Origin: Agrobacterium rosae
Lineage (GTDB): Bacteria > Pseudomonadota > Alphaproteobacteria > Rhizobiales > Rhizobiaceae
Reading direction: 5' to 3'
Length of the DNA: 64,000 nt
NCBI RefSeq assembly: GCF_002915175.1
Contig: NZ_NXEJ01000002.1
Location: 516,858-580,857 of the forward strand
Both the position numbers and the translations under genes were made by a program. Shown here piece after piece: positions 43,716 through 51,692 of the stretch. A model generated the notes under the pieces. The model was not told the origin of the DNA, ran no database searches, and saw only the letters and a list, made by a program, of their open reading frames with translations. Each line of letters begins with the position of its first letter. Position 1 is the stretch's first letter.

Positions 43716-44177
43716 TTATTGCCACGCCGTCTGGCGTAAAGCCTCTCCTGATATCATCGCGGCCGACATGGCGACATTGATGGAGCGTTGCCCCTCCATC
43801 ATGGGAATGATCAGCCGTTCATCGGCTTTTTCGTGGACATGATCCGGCACGCCAGCACTCTCGCGGCCGAACAGCAGAATGTCGTCAGGGCGGTAGGTCA
43901 CATCGACATAGGGCAGGGCTGCCTTGGTGGAGGCGAGAACCAGCCTGCGACCGGTGGAGGCACGCCATTCCTCGAAGCGTTCCCAATTGATGTGGCGGGT
44001 CAGCGATGCCGTGGTGAGGTAGTCCATGCCCGCGCGCTTCAGATTGCGGTCGGAAATATCGAACCCGGCTGGTTCGATGATGTCGACGCCGATGCCAAGG
44101 CATGCTGCCAGCCGCAGGATTGTGCCGGTGTTGCCGGGAATGTCCGGTTGATAGAGGGCGATCCTGATATCGGGCAT
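43716..44177 (-). CDS. trmL: tRNA (cytidine(34)-2'-O)-methyltransferase
   Basis: A 153-residue SPOUT methyltransferase of the TrmL type. It 2'-O-methylates the wobble base of leucine tRNAs. The trefoil-knot motifs are clear: LYQPDIPGNTGTILRLAACLG (N-terminal, residues about 8-28), LLFGRESAGVPD (about 102-113), and IPMMEGQRSINVAMSAAMISGEALRQ (C-terminal knot). ATG 44177 matches the family N-terminus; an in-frame reading from 44276 adds 33 hydrophobic residues. The Shine-Dalgarno (AAAGA) is weak. It is divergent from the ABC-exporter leader. Confidence 0.93.
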   Translation of the reverse strand: MPDIRIALYQPDIPGNTGTILRLAACLGIGVDIIEPAGFDISDRNLKRAGMDYLTTASLTRHINWERFEEWRASTGRRLVLASTKAALPYVDVTYRPDDILLFGRESAGVPDHVHEKADERLIIPMMEGQRSINVAMSAAMISGEALRQTAWQ

Positions 44178-44331
44178 GGTGATGTCTTTCTGGTCGGTAT
44201 CGTCGGGCTTTATCACGGCAAGCAATATTGAAACAAGCAACGCGATACAAACCGAGGGCTGTTGTCGCGTCGACACACTCGCGTGTTAGGGAGCGTTTTG
44301 CGATACTTACGGTGGTTTGGTGCTGGTCAAT

Positions 44332-44346
44332 GCTTATTTTTTAAGC
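44332..44346 (+). promoter_or_regulatory. Inverted repeat in the ABC-exporter promoter region
   Basis: GCTTA-TTTTT-TAAGC lies 40 bases before the leader ORF. A TTGGTG (44317-44322) and TTTAAG (44340-44345) pair with a 17-base spacer would overlap it as a weak promoter. Operator function is a guess. Confidence 0.3.
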
Positions 44347-44385
44347 TACAACGGCGCATCTTCAACACCAGCCACGGAGGTTCAG

Positions 44386-44442
44386 ATGAATAAGCTCGTT
44401 TTATATCGCCTCCCGGCCATTGTAGTGGCCCTGCAGGCGTAG
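44386..44442 (+). CDS. Putative leader peptide upstream of the ABC exporter genes
   Basis: An 18-residue ORF, MNKLVLYRLPAIVVALQA, with GGAGG five bases upstream of the ATG, the strongest ribosome-binding site in the region. Its second half lies within a nested hairpin (CGCCT/AGGCG outside, GGCCA/TGGCC inside). A terminator-like GGCGG/CCGCT hairpin with a T-run starts nine bases after the stop. The pattern is that of a translated leader that senses ribosome progress and controls read-through into the two ABC exporter genes, comparable in layout to the BmrB leader of Bacillus BmrCD. I know no described relative of this peptide. There is no run of one amino acid, so an amino-acid attenuator is unlikely. 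Confidence 0.55.
   Translation: MNKLVLYRLPAIVVALQA
44407..44439 (+). promoter_or_regulatory. Nested hairpin inside the leader ORF
   Basis: CGCCT (44407-44411) pairs with AGGCG (44435-44439), and inside it GGCCA (44415-44419) pairs with TGGCC (44426-44430). A ribosome translating or stalled in the leader would hide the 5' arm. CGCC could instead pair with the GGCG that starts the terminator (44451-44454). Confidence 0.45.
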
Positions 44443-44450
44443 GTGTTTCT

Positions 44451-44475
44451 GGCGGTTCATCCGCTTTTTCATTTT
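44451..44475 (+). terminator. Candidate attenuator terminator before the ABC exporters
   Basis: GGCGG (44451-44455) pairs with CCGCT (44461-44465, last pair G-U) around a TTCAT loop, followed by TTTTCATTTT. The stem is short, so the strength as a terminator is uncertain. Confidence 0.45.
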
Positions 44476-44584
44476 AATTCGTCATGTGGCTGTTGCGGCC
44501 ATATCCATGTTATTCCCGTGATGGCCATGGACGTTTTTTGTCCCCGTGCTGCTCTTTCGGGATCATTATGTCCGGAGCTTGGCC

Positions 44585-46441
44585 ATGTTCGGCTGGTTTG
44601 AAAAACGTCTCGATCCATTTCCCGCATCCACGCCTGTCGTGCCGCCCAACAAGCTTTTGCCGTTCATGTGGCACTATGTCAAACCGGCGGCACCATGGTT
44701 GCTGCTGCTGGGCCTGATGTCCATGGGCATCGCGGTTGCCGAAGTGATGCTCTATCAGTTCCTTGGCAATATCGTGGACTGGCTGTCATCTGCAAACCGC
44801 GAGACGTTCCTTCAGGATGAAGGCTGGCATCTCGTCGTCATGGCGGCCATCGTGCTGGTGGCTCTGCCGTTGATGGGCTCCATCCACACCATGACGATGC
44901 ACCAGACGCTGGCTGGAAACTTCGGCATGATTGCCCGCTGGCACATGCACCGCTTTCTGCTGCGCCATTCCATGACCTTTTTCGCCAACGAGTTTGCGGG
45001 CCGCGTTTCCACGAAGGTCATGCAGACTGCGCTGTCCATTCGCGAAGTGGCGCTGAAGATCATCGATGTGTTCGTTTATGCCATCAGCTTCGTTTTCTCG
45101 ATGCTGTTCATGGTTGCGGCGGCGGATTGGCGACTGGTTATTCCGCTGGTGGTCTGGCTGTCCATTTATATCGCGATTCTGACCTATTTCGTCCCGAAAC
45201 TCGGTCGCCTCGCCAGCGAGCAGGCGGATGCGCGTTCGTTGATGACAGGTCGTATCGTGGACAGTTACACCAACATCGCCACGATCAAGCTGTTTTCCCA
45301 TGCGGGCCGTGAAGAGGTCTATGCACGTGAAGGCATGAATGTGTTTCTGAACACCGTTCACCGGCAGATGCGCAAGATTTCCGCCTTCAACATCGCCATT
45401 GATATCAACAATGCGCTGGTCATGTTCTCGACGACATCGCTTGGCCTTTATTTCTGGCTGACAGGGTCGGTTACGGTCGGTGCTCTGGCTGTGGCCATCG
45501 GCCTGTCCATGCGTGTCAACGGCATGTCGCAGTGGATCATGTGGGAAGTCACTTCGCTGTTTGAAAACATCGGCACGGTCTATGACGGCATGAGCATGAT
45601 GACCAAACCACATGACATCGTCGATGAGGTTGACGCACCGGCTCTCTCTGCACCCAAGGGTGAAATCCACTTCGATGACATCCGCTTCCACTATGGAAAA
45701 AACAAGGGTGTTATCGAGGGACTGTCTCTCGATATCAAACCCGGTGAGAAGGTCGGTCTCGTCGGCCGTTCCGGTGCGGGCAAGACGACGCTGATGAACC
45801 TGCTCTTGCGGTTCTACGACCTGGAATCGGGCAAAATCCGCATCGACGGTCAGGATATTTCCACCGTTTCGCAGGATAGTCTGCGCTCGCTGATCGGCGT
45901 GGTGACACAGGATACGTCGCTGCTCCATCGTACCATCCGCGATAACATCGCCTACGGTCATCCGGGCGCGACGGACGAGGAGATCATCGCCGCGGCAAAG
46001 CGTGCCAATGCCTGGGACTTCATCGAAACGCTCGTGGACATGCATGGCCGCAAGGGGCTGGATGCTCAGGTCGGTGAGCGCGGCGTGAAGCTGTCCGGCG
46101 GCCAGCGCCAACGCATTTCCATCGCTCGCGTGTTCCTGAAAAACGCACCGATCCTCATTCTCGATGAGGCAACGTCTGCGCTGGACTCCGAGGTTGAGGC
46201 CGCCATTCAGGAAAACCTGTTTGCGCTGATGGAAGGCAAAACCGTCATCGCAATCGCCCACCGTCTTTCAACACTGACCGAGATGGATCGCCTGATCGTT
46301 CTCGACATGGGCAAGATCGTCGAGGCCGGGACACACACTGAACTGGTGGAACAGGGCGGTATCTATGCCGATCTGTGGCTACGCCAGTCCGGCGGGTTTA
46401 TTGCGGATGAAGAACCCGAGATGAAGGCGGCAGGGGAGTAG
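44585..46441 (+). CDS. ABC exporter half-transporter (permease fused to ATPase), first of a pair
   Basis: A 618-residue half-transporter with a six-helix export domain (about residues 30-345) and a nucleotide-binding domain (about 360-600). Walker A GRSGAGKT is at 394-401, signature LSGGQ at 503-507, and Walker B ILILDE at 523-528 with the catalytic Glu528. All sites look active. Such exporters move drugs, lipids or peptides outward. The ATG at 44585 has CGGAG upstream. A second half-transporter of the same class follows 245 bases later, suggesting a heterodimer or two homodimers. A leader ORF and terminator-like hairpin upstream suggest conditional expression. Confidence 0.93.
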   Translation: MFGWFEKRLDPFPASTPVVPPNKLLPFMWHYVKPAAPWLLLLGLMSMGIAVAEVMLYQFLGNIVDWLSSANRETFLQDEGWHLVVMAAIVLVALPLMGSIHTMTMHQTLAGNFGMIARWHMHRFLLRHSMTFFANEFAGRVSTKVMQTALSIREVALKIIDVFVYAISFVFSMLFMVAAADWRLVIPLVVWLSIYIAILTYFVPKLGRLASEQADARSLMTGRIVDSYTNIATIKLFSHAGREEVYAREGMNVFLNTVHRQMRKISAFNIAIDINNALVMFSTTSLGLYFWLTGSVTVGALAVAIGLSMRVNGMSQWIMWEVTSLFENIGTVYDGMSMMTKPHDIVDEVDAPALSAPKGEIHFDDIRFHYGKNKGVIEGLSLDIKPGEKVGLVGRSGAGKTTLMNLLLRFYDLESGKIRIDGQDISTVSQDSLRSLIGVVTQDTSLLHRTIRDNIAYGHPGATDEEIIAAAKRANAWDFIETLVDMHGRKGLDAQVGERGVKLSGGQRQRISIARVFLKNAPILILDEATSALDSEVEAAIQENLFALMEGKTVIAIAHRLSTLTEMDRLIVLDMGKIVEAGTHTELVEQGGIYADLWLRQSGGFIADEEPEMKAAGE

Positions 46442-46459
46442 GTTTCAGTCGCTCGTATT

Positions 46460-46573
46460 CCGTCACCCCGCACTTGATGCGGGGTCCAGTTCGATCAAGT
46501 CCTTGATCGATAAAGACTCTTTCGGGCCGCAGACGCGACGCTGCTGGGACCCGGCTCAAGGCCGGGGTGACGG
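46460..46573. repeat. Bipartite palindromic intergenic element (copy 3)
   Basis: Left hairpin CCCCGCA-CTTGA-TGCGGGG followed by TCCAG (46466-46489), and right arm CTGGGACCCGG-CTCAAG-GCCGGGGTGACGG. The outer CCGTCACCCC and GGGGTGACGG are complementary, making a 114-base inverted repeat. It lies between the two ABC exporter genes. Confidence 0.85.
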
Positions 46574-46686
46574 AGGCTGTGGTCTTTGTCAGCGAGAGCA
46601 TTTCTGGACGTTTCGCCTGCGACTATTACCAAAATATAATCTCACCGCCGCTTTGCCCGTCTCCTGATTCCGCTTATACCGAAATC

Positions 46687-48558
46687 ATGGTCATCACCCG
46701 TATTTTTCGTTTTTTTGAGAACTGGATCAAGCCCTTCGACCGCAAGGACGATTTGAGGCCGCCGCAGGATACTTTCGCGTTTATCTGGTTCTACCTTTCG
46801 CAGGCAAAGACGCCTTTCTTCGCCATGCTTGTTCTGGGTGGCATGACGGCGGCTATCGAGGCGGCGTTGTTCTGGTTCGTCGGGCGGCTGGTGGATATTC
46901 TTGCTACTGTCAAGCCGGGTGAGGGCTGGGCGGGGCTGATTGCTGGCCACGGCTACGAACTATTGGGCATGCTGGTTCTGATCGCCGTCGTGCGGTTCCT
47001 CATCACCATGATAACGGCGCTGGTGGATCAGCAGGTCATTACGCCCGGTTTTTACAATCTCGTGCGCTGGCAGTCCTACATGCACGTGGCGCGGCAATCG
47101 CTGACCTTTTTCCAGAACGACTTTTCCGGACGTATCGTCACCAAGGTCTGGTCTGGCGGGCAGGCGGCGGGTGATCTTGTTACGTCGCTGATGGAAAGTG
47201 TGTGGTTCGTCGGCATTTATTCCGTATCGATGCTGTTTCTGATCGGTGGGCTGGACTGGCGTCTGGCCGTGGTGGTTCTGGTCTGGGTCGGCGTATTCTC
47301 ACTGCTCGCGCGCTATTTCGTGCCGCGCATCAGGAAACATTCCCGTGAGACGGCAGAGGCCGCCTCCATGCTGTCTGGCCGCATGGTCGATGCCTATAGC
47401 AATATTCAGACGCTGCGGCTGTTCGGGCGTGACGATGCCAATGATCGTTATATGCGGCAGGGTTTCGATACGTTCCAGAGCACGACCATGATGTTCACGC
47501 GCTTCATAACAGGCGTGCGGGCATCGATGGCGCTGCTATCAGGCATCATGATCACATCCATGGCCGCTCTCTGCATCGATCTGTGGCTTTCCGGCAAGAT
47601 CAGTTCCGGCGCGGTCGCCTTTACGCTGGCGCTGGTTCTGCGGCTGAATTTTCTGCTGGGCCGCCTGATGACACAGTTCAACGGCATCATGCGCAACTTC
47701 GGCACCGTGCAGAACGCTGCCGAGCTGATTTCGCAGCCGATCAATCTTGTGGACGTACCCGGCGCACCGGCGCTGGTCGTCTCCAAGCCCGGCATCCGCT
47801 ACGAGGATGTCAGTTTTCATTATGGACGTGCCGAGGGTGTGATCGATCATCTGAGCCTCGATATTCAGCCTGGTGAAAAGGTTGGTATCGTCGGGCGTTC
47901 TGGCGCTGGTAAATCCACGCTCGTCAATCTGCTGTTGCGATTCTACGATGTCGAGAAGGGCCGTATTCTCATAGACGGTCAGGATATCGCCAAGGTCAGC
48001 CAGGAAACGTTGCGCGCGCACATCGGCATGGTCACGCAGGATACCTCGCTGCTGCATCGTTCCATCCGCGATAACATCATGTTCGGGCGTGTGGATGCCA
48101 ATGAAGAGCAATTGCTCGCGGCTATCAAACGCGCCAAAGCCGATGACTTTATCGAGCGGCTCGAGGACCAGCGTGGACGACGAGGGTTGGATGCGCATGT
48201 GGGCGAGCGTGGGGTGAAACTGTCCGGCGGCCAACGCCAGCGCATCGCCATTGCCCGCGTAATGCTGAAAGACGCGCCTATCCTGGTTCTGGACGAGGCG
48301 ACATCGGCGCTGGATTCTGAAGTCGAAGCTGCCATTCAGAGCAATCTGGATGAATTGATGCGCGGCAAGACGGTTCTGGCCATCGCGCACCGGTTATCCA
48401 CGATCGCAGCGCTCGACCGCCTGATTATCATGGATGCCGGGCGGATCGTGGAGCAGGGTACGCATGGGCAGCTTATTGCCAGTGGCGGGCTCTATTCCGA
48501 GCTATGGACGCGGCAATCCGGCGGGTTTCTGTCCGCGGATGACGTCGCGCCGGTTTAA
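46687..48558 (+). CDS. ABC exporter half-transporter (permease fused to ATPase), second of a pair
   Basis: A 623-residue half-transporter of the same build as its upstream neighbour. The export domain is about residues 35-350. Walker A GRSGAGKS is at 403-410, signature LSGGQ at 512-516, and Walker B ILVLDE at 532-537 with Glu537. Both nucleotide sites of a putative heterodimer would be complete. ATG 46687 is preferred because the in-frame stretch from 46567 lies within and after the palindromic element and lacks family similarity; its own Shine-Dalgarno is weak. Its stop overlaps the end of the convergent phosphatase-family gene. Confidence 0.93.
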   Translation: MVITRIFRFFENWIKPFDRKDDLRPPQDTFAFIWFYLSQAKTPFFAMLVLGGMTAAIEAALFWFVGRLVDILATVKPGEGWAGLIAGHGYELLGMLVLIAVVRFLITMITALVDQQVITPGFYNLVRWQSYMHVARQSLTFFQNDFSGRIVTKVWSGGQAAGDLVTSLMESVWFVGIYSVSMLFLIGGLDWRLAVVVLVWVGVFSLLARYFVPRIRKHSRETAEAASMLSGRMVDAYSNIQTLRLFGRDDANDRYMRQGFDTFQSTTMMFTRFITGVRASMALLSGIMITSMAALCIDLWLSGKISSGAVAFTLALVLRLNFLLGRLMTQFNGIMRNFGTVQNAAELISQPINLVDVPGAPALVVSKPGIRYEDVSFHYGRAEGVIDHLSLDIQPGEKVGIVGRSGAGKSTLVNLLLRFYDVEKGRILIDGQDIAKVSQETLRAHIGMVTQDTSLLHRSIRDNIMFGRVDANEEQLLAAIKRAKADDFIERLEDQRGRRGLDAHVGERGVKLSGGQRQRIAIARVMLKDAPILVLDEATSALDSEVEAAIQSNLDELMRGKTVLAIAHRLSTIAALDRLIIMDAGRIVEQGTHGQLIASGGLYSELWTRQSGGFLSADDVAPV

Positions 48559-49490
48559 GGTGCCGCGATCACGAAATCGGCGACCAGCCCGTAATGGTTG
48601 GAACCGAGACTATCAGGCAGGCGCTCCAGCTTCATCAATACAGCCGGTTTTCTGGCAAAGATGTGGTCGATGGCAATGCCGAGTTGTTCCGCCTCAATGG
48701 GCCATGTGGCCGGTTCCCATGGTGCCTTCTTCAGGTCGGTCGCCAGCAGGAAGTCCTGCATATCAGGCGCAATGCTGGCAGAGTTGAAATCTCCGCCCAG
48801 GATGAGAGGCCCTGTAACAGATGAGAACGCTGACCGAATACGACCTAGCTCATTGCGGTGATATTCATCGAAATAGGGCTTTGCCAGATGTGCTGCTGCC
48901 AATGTCAGCGTCACGCCGTCAACGTCAATAGTTGCCATGGCAAACCGTTCGCGGCTGACGTAGCTCAGGCTGCCGATGCGCGCAGCTTCAAGCGGTCGTT
49001 TCGACAGGATCAGCAAATCGCAGGATTGTGTACCCTGGCCGCAACCGATTCTGTAGGGGTAGGTCTGGCTCAGACGGGGTAAGACGCTCGTCAGCGCGGC
49101 TGCCTCCATGACGTAAACTGCGTCTGCGTTCGAAGCCAGGAGCGTGTCGGCTATTGATTCGGCATTCCGCGAATTTTCCATCAGCACGTTGAAAGAGAGC
49201 AGACGGAAAGGTTTGGACCCTGTTGGCGCAAATGCGTCCGTTACGAACTCCCGGTGCATATAAAGAGCATGTGCGCACAGCATCATTGCCCACACCAGTA
49301 GCACGATAAAGATGCGCGAGCGCAGGACGATGAGGCACAATAATGCGACGAAGGCGGCCAGAACGGCAATGTGGAGCTGGAAGCTGTTGACGAATGCCAA
49401 GAGCCAAAAATCCGCTACATATCGGATACTTATAACGAAAAGCGCAAGAAAAAGTGCAGTCGCTGCGACGCAGGCGAGCCTAGCTTTCAA
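48555..49490 (-). CDS. Membrane-anchored endonuclease/exonuclease/phosphatase family protein
   Basis: A 311-residue protein with three N-terminal membrane helices (about residues 5-80) and an extracytoplasmic EEP-fold domain (about 95-310). The motifs are LLSFNVLMENSRN (metal site), LILSKRPL, LGGDFNSA, IDHIFARKP and SNHYGLVADFVI, with the catalytic Asp/Asn and final His present. Relatives hydrolyse phosphodiesters or act on lipids. The substrate is unknown. No ATG is available near the start. The TTG at 49490 is chosen because CGAGG lies eight bases upstream; a TTG at 49541 would add 17 residues. The stop overlaps, tail to tail, the ABC exporter gene. Confidence 0.85.
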   Translation of the reverse strand: MKARLACVAATALFLALFVISIRYVADFWLLAFVNSFQLHIAVLAAFVALLCLIVLRSRIFIVLLVWAMMLCAHALYMHREFVTDAFAPTGSKPFRLLSFNVLMENSRNAESIADTLLASNADAVYVMEAAALTSVLPRLSQTYPYRIGCGQGTQSCDLLILSKRPLEAARIGSLSYVSRERFAMATIDVDGVTLTLAAAHLAKPYFDEYHRNELGRIRSAFSSVTGPLILGGDFNSASIAPDMQDFLLATDLKKAPWEPATWPIEAEQLGIAIDHIFARKPAVLMKLERLPDSLGSNHYGLVADFVIAAP

Positions 49491-49723
49491 AATCAAAACC
49501 TCGTGTATCAGCTCTCCCTTCCTTTGATTATCACGCGCCAATCGGCTTCACAATGTTGCAGGATGGACAGCTCGGTTGGAAAAGGCAGAGAAAAATGGCC
49601 TGCAAGGCAGAATTACGGCAGCTTTGTGTGCTTTCCTCTTGCCAAGGTCCGGCATATTTTGCGATCAAGCAGAATAGGCGCGATTTATTGTCGCGCACTG
49701 ACCCGGGACATGGGGGATTGAGT
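49491..49723. other. Intergenic region before petA
   Basis: No gene is supported here. The region carries the start of the minus-strand phosphatase-family gene and should contain the petABC promoter. The only recognisable element is the FNR/FixK-like box at its right end. Confidence 0.4.
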
Positions 49724-49737
49724 TTGTCCTGGATCAA
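49724..49737 (+). promoter_or_regulatory. FNR/FixK-like box upstream of petA
   Basis: TTGTC-CTGG-ATCAA matches the TTGAY-N4-RTCAA consensus at nine of ten positions. It is centred about 66 bases before the petA start. Oxygen-linked control of petABC would be sensible, but a single imperfect box is weak evidence. Confidence 0.35.
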
Positions 49738-49755
49738 AACAGAGCTGGAGGACTC

Positions 49756-49794
49756 ATGCGACTTTCAACGAAATCAGCGCAGAGGATGGTGTAG
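49756..49794 (+). CDS. Twelve-codon upstream ORF before petA
   Basis: [12 protein letters not shown] is encoded behind a strong GGAGG (49747-49751, four to five bases from the ATG). Its stop is two bases before the petA GTG, in another frame. This suggests that petA translation is coupled to the small ORF. The peptide itself may have no function. Confidence 0.4.
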   Translation: MRLSTKSAQRMV

Positions 49795-49796
49795 CG

Positions 49797-50375
49797 GTGA
49801 GCGAGCACGTTAATGATCATGACGCTACGGGTGAGCCAACCCGTCGCGATTTTCTTTATCTGGTGACCGGTATGGCAGGTGTCGTCGGCGCAGGTGCCGC
49901 CGTCTGGCCTTTCATCGACCAGATGCGTCCCGACGCGTCCACGCTGGCGCTTGCCTCTATTGAGGTAAACGTGGCGAGTGTCGAGCCAGGCATGTCGCTT
50001 ACCGTGAAGTGGCGCGGCAAGCCCATCTTCATCCGCAACCGCACACAAAAAGAAATCGATGAAGCAAACGCCGTTCAACTGACGGATCTGAAAGATCCGG
50101 TTGCGCGCAACGCCAACCTCGATGCCACAGCGCAGGCAACCGATGTTGACCGTTCTGCGGGTGCCGGCAAGGAAAACTGGATCGTCATGATCGGTTCCTG
50201 CACGCATCTGGGTTGTGTTCCGCTGGGTCAAGCCGGCGATTTCGGCGGGTGGTTCTGTCCCTGCCATGGCTCGCACTACGATACGGCGGGTCGCGTTCGC
50301 AAAGGTCCGGCGCCGGAAAACCTGCATATTCCGACCTTCGCATTCACATCCGATACCGTGATCAGAATCGGATAA
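49797..50375 (+). CDS. petA: Ubiquinol-cytochrome c reductase iron-sulfur subunit (Rieske)
   Basis: The 192-residue Rieske protein of the cytochrome bc1 complex passes electrons from ubiquinol to cytochrome c1. It carries a twin-arginine signal ([24 protein letters not shown], residues 15-38) that also anchors it in the membrane. The [2Fe-2S] ligands are CTHLGC (135-140) and CPCHGSHY (154-161). It starts with GTG at 49797, behind AGAGGA and directly after a 12-codon ORF. It is the first gene of petABC. The gap to petB is 13 bases. Confidence 0.97.
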   Translation: MSEHVNDHDATGEPTRRDFLYLVTGMAGVVGAGAAVWPFIDQMRPDASTLALASIEVNVASVEPGMSLTVKWRGKPIFIRNRTQKEIDEANAVQLTDLKDPVARNANLDATAQATDVDRSAGAGKENWIVMIGSCTHLGCVPLGQAGDFGGWFCPCHGSHYDTAGRVRKGPAPENLHIPTFAFTSDTVIRIG

Positions 50376-50388
50376 GGGGACATTTGAA

Positions 50389-51672
50389 ATGAGTGGTCAT
50401 TCCAGTTACCAGCCCTCGACCGGTATCGAAAGATGGGTCGATTCTCGCCTGCCGCTGCCGCGCATGATTCATGACAGCTTCATATCCTATCCGGTACCGC
50501 GCAATCTGAACTACGCTTACACGTTCGGTGCGATGCTCGCCGTCATGCTGATCGTGCAGATTCTGACCGGTGTCGTGCTGGCCATGCACTATGCCGCTGA
50601 AACGACGGTTGCCTTCAACTCCGTCGAAAAGATCATGCGTGACGTCAACCACGGTTGGCTGTTGCGCTATATGCACGCCAACGGCGCATCGTTCTTCTTC
50701 ATTGCCGTTTATCTCCACATTGCCCGTGGCCTCTACTACGGTTCCTACAAGGCACCGCGCGAAATCCTCTGGATTCTCGGCTGCGTCATCTTCCTTCTGA
50801 TGATGGCAACCGGCTTCATGGGTTACGTTCTGCCCTGGGGCCAGATGTCGTTCTGGGGTGCTACGGTTATCACCGGCTTCTTCACGGCCTTTCCAGGCAT
50901 CGGTGAGTGGATCCAGCAGTTCCTGCTCGGTGGCTTTGCCGTTGACCAGCCAACTCTGAACCGCTTCTTTGCGCTTCACTATCTTCTGCCCTTCATGATC
51001 GTGGGTGTCGTTATCCTCCACATCTGGGCGCTGCATGTCACAGGCCAGACGAACCCGACTGGCGTCGAAGTGAAGACCAAGACGGACACCGTTCCGTTCA
51101 CGCCTTACGCAACGTTGAAGGATGCGCTTGGCGTTTCCGTCTTCCTGCTGTTCTACGCATATTTCGTATTCTACATGCCGAACTTCCTCGGTCACCCCGA
51201 TAACTACATCATGGCCGACGCGTTGAAGACGCCTGCACACATCGTGCCGGAATGGTACTTCCTGCCGTTCTACGCCATGCTGCGCGCCATTACCTTCAAT
51301 GTCGGCCCGATCGACTCGAAGCTTGGTGGCGTTCTGGTGATGTTCGGTGCCATCGTGGTGCTGTTTTTCCTGCCTTGGCTGGACACGTCGAAGGTTCGCT
51401 CCGCTGTCTACCGTCCATGGTACAAGATGTTCTTCGCGATCTTCGTGGTGAACTCCATCATGCTCGGCTGGCTGGGTTCGCGCCCTGCGGAAGGCCTCTA
51501 CGTTGCCCTGTCGCAGCTCGGAACGGTCTACTACTTCGGCTTCTTCCTGATCATCATGCCGCTTCTCGGTCTGTTTGAAACGCCAAGGCGTATTCCAAAT
51601 TCCATCACCGAGGCTGTTCTGGAAAAGAACGGCAAGGCCGCTGCAGCCCCTGCGGCTGCGGTGAAGATATGA
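50389..51672 (+). CDS. petB: Cytochrome b of the bc1 complex
   Basis: The 427-residue cytochrome b holds the two b hemes and both quinone sites of the bc1 complex. Its four heme ligands, His96, His110, His197 and His211, have the expected spacing, and [14 protein letters not shown] gives the PEWY motif of the Qo site. Eight membrane helices can be traced. The C-terminus has an Ala/Lys-rich tail as in other Rhizobiaceae. AGGGGAC upstream supports the ATG. The petC reading frame begins at its stop. Confidence 0.98.
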   Translation: MSGHSSYQPSTGIERWVDSRLPLPRMIHDSFISYPVPRNLNYAYTFGAMLAVMLIVQILTGVVLAMHYAAETTVAFNSVEKIMRDVNHGWLLRYMHANGASFFFIAVYLHIARGLYYGSYKAPREILWILGCVIFLLMMATGFMGYVLPWGQMSFWGATVITGFFTAFPGIGEWIQQFLLGGFAVDQPTLNRFFALHYLLPFMIVGVVILHIWALHVTGQTNPTGVEVKTKTDTVPFTPYATLKDALGVSVFLLFYAYFVFYMPNFLGHPDNYIMADALKTPAHIVPEWYFLPFYAMLRAITFNVGPIDSKLGGVLVMFGAIVVLFFLPWLDTSKVRSAVYRPWYKMFFAIFVVNSIMLGWLGSRPAEGLYVALSQLGTVYYFGFFLIIMPLLGLFETPRRIPNSITEAVLEKNGKAAAAPAAAVKI

Positions 51673-51692
51673 GCGCGAGAGGGACGATTACA

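Noticed and set aside
44786-46261. 491-codon open frame opposite the first ABC exporter
   Set aside because: Antisense shadow of a gene with intact Walker and signature motifs.
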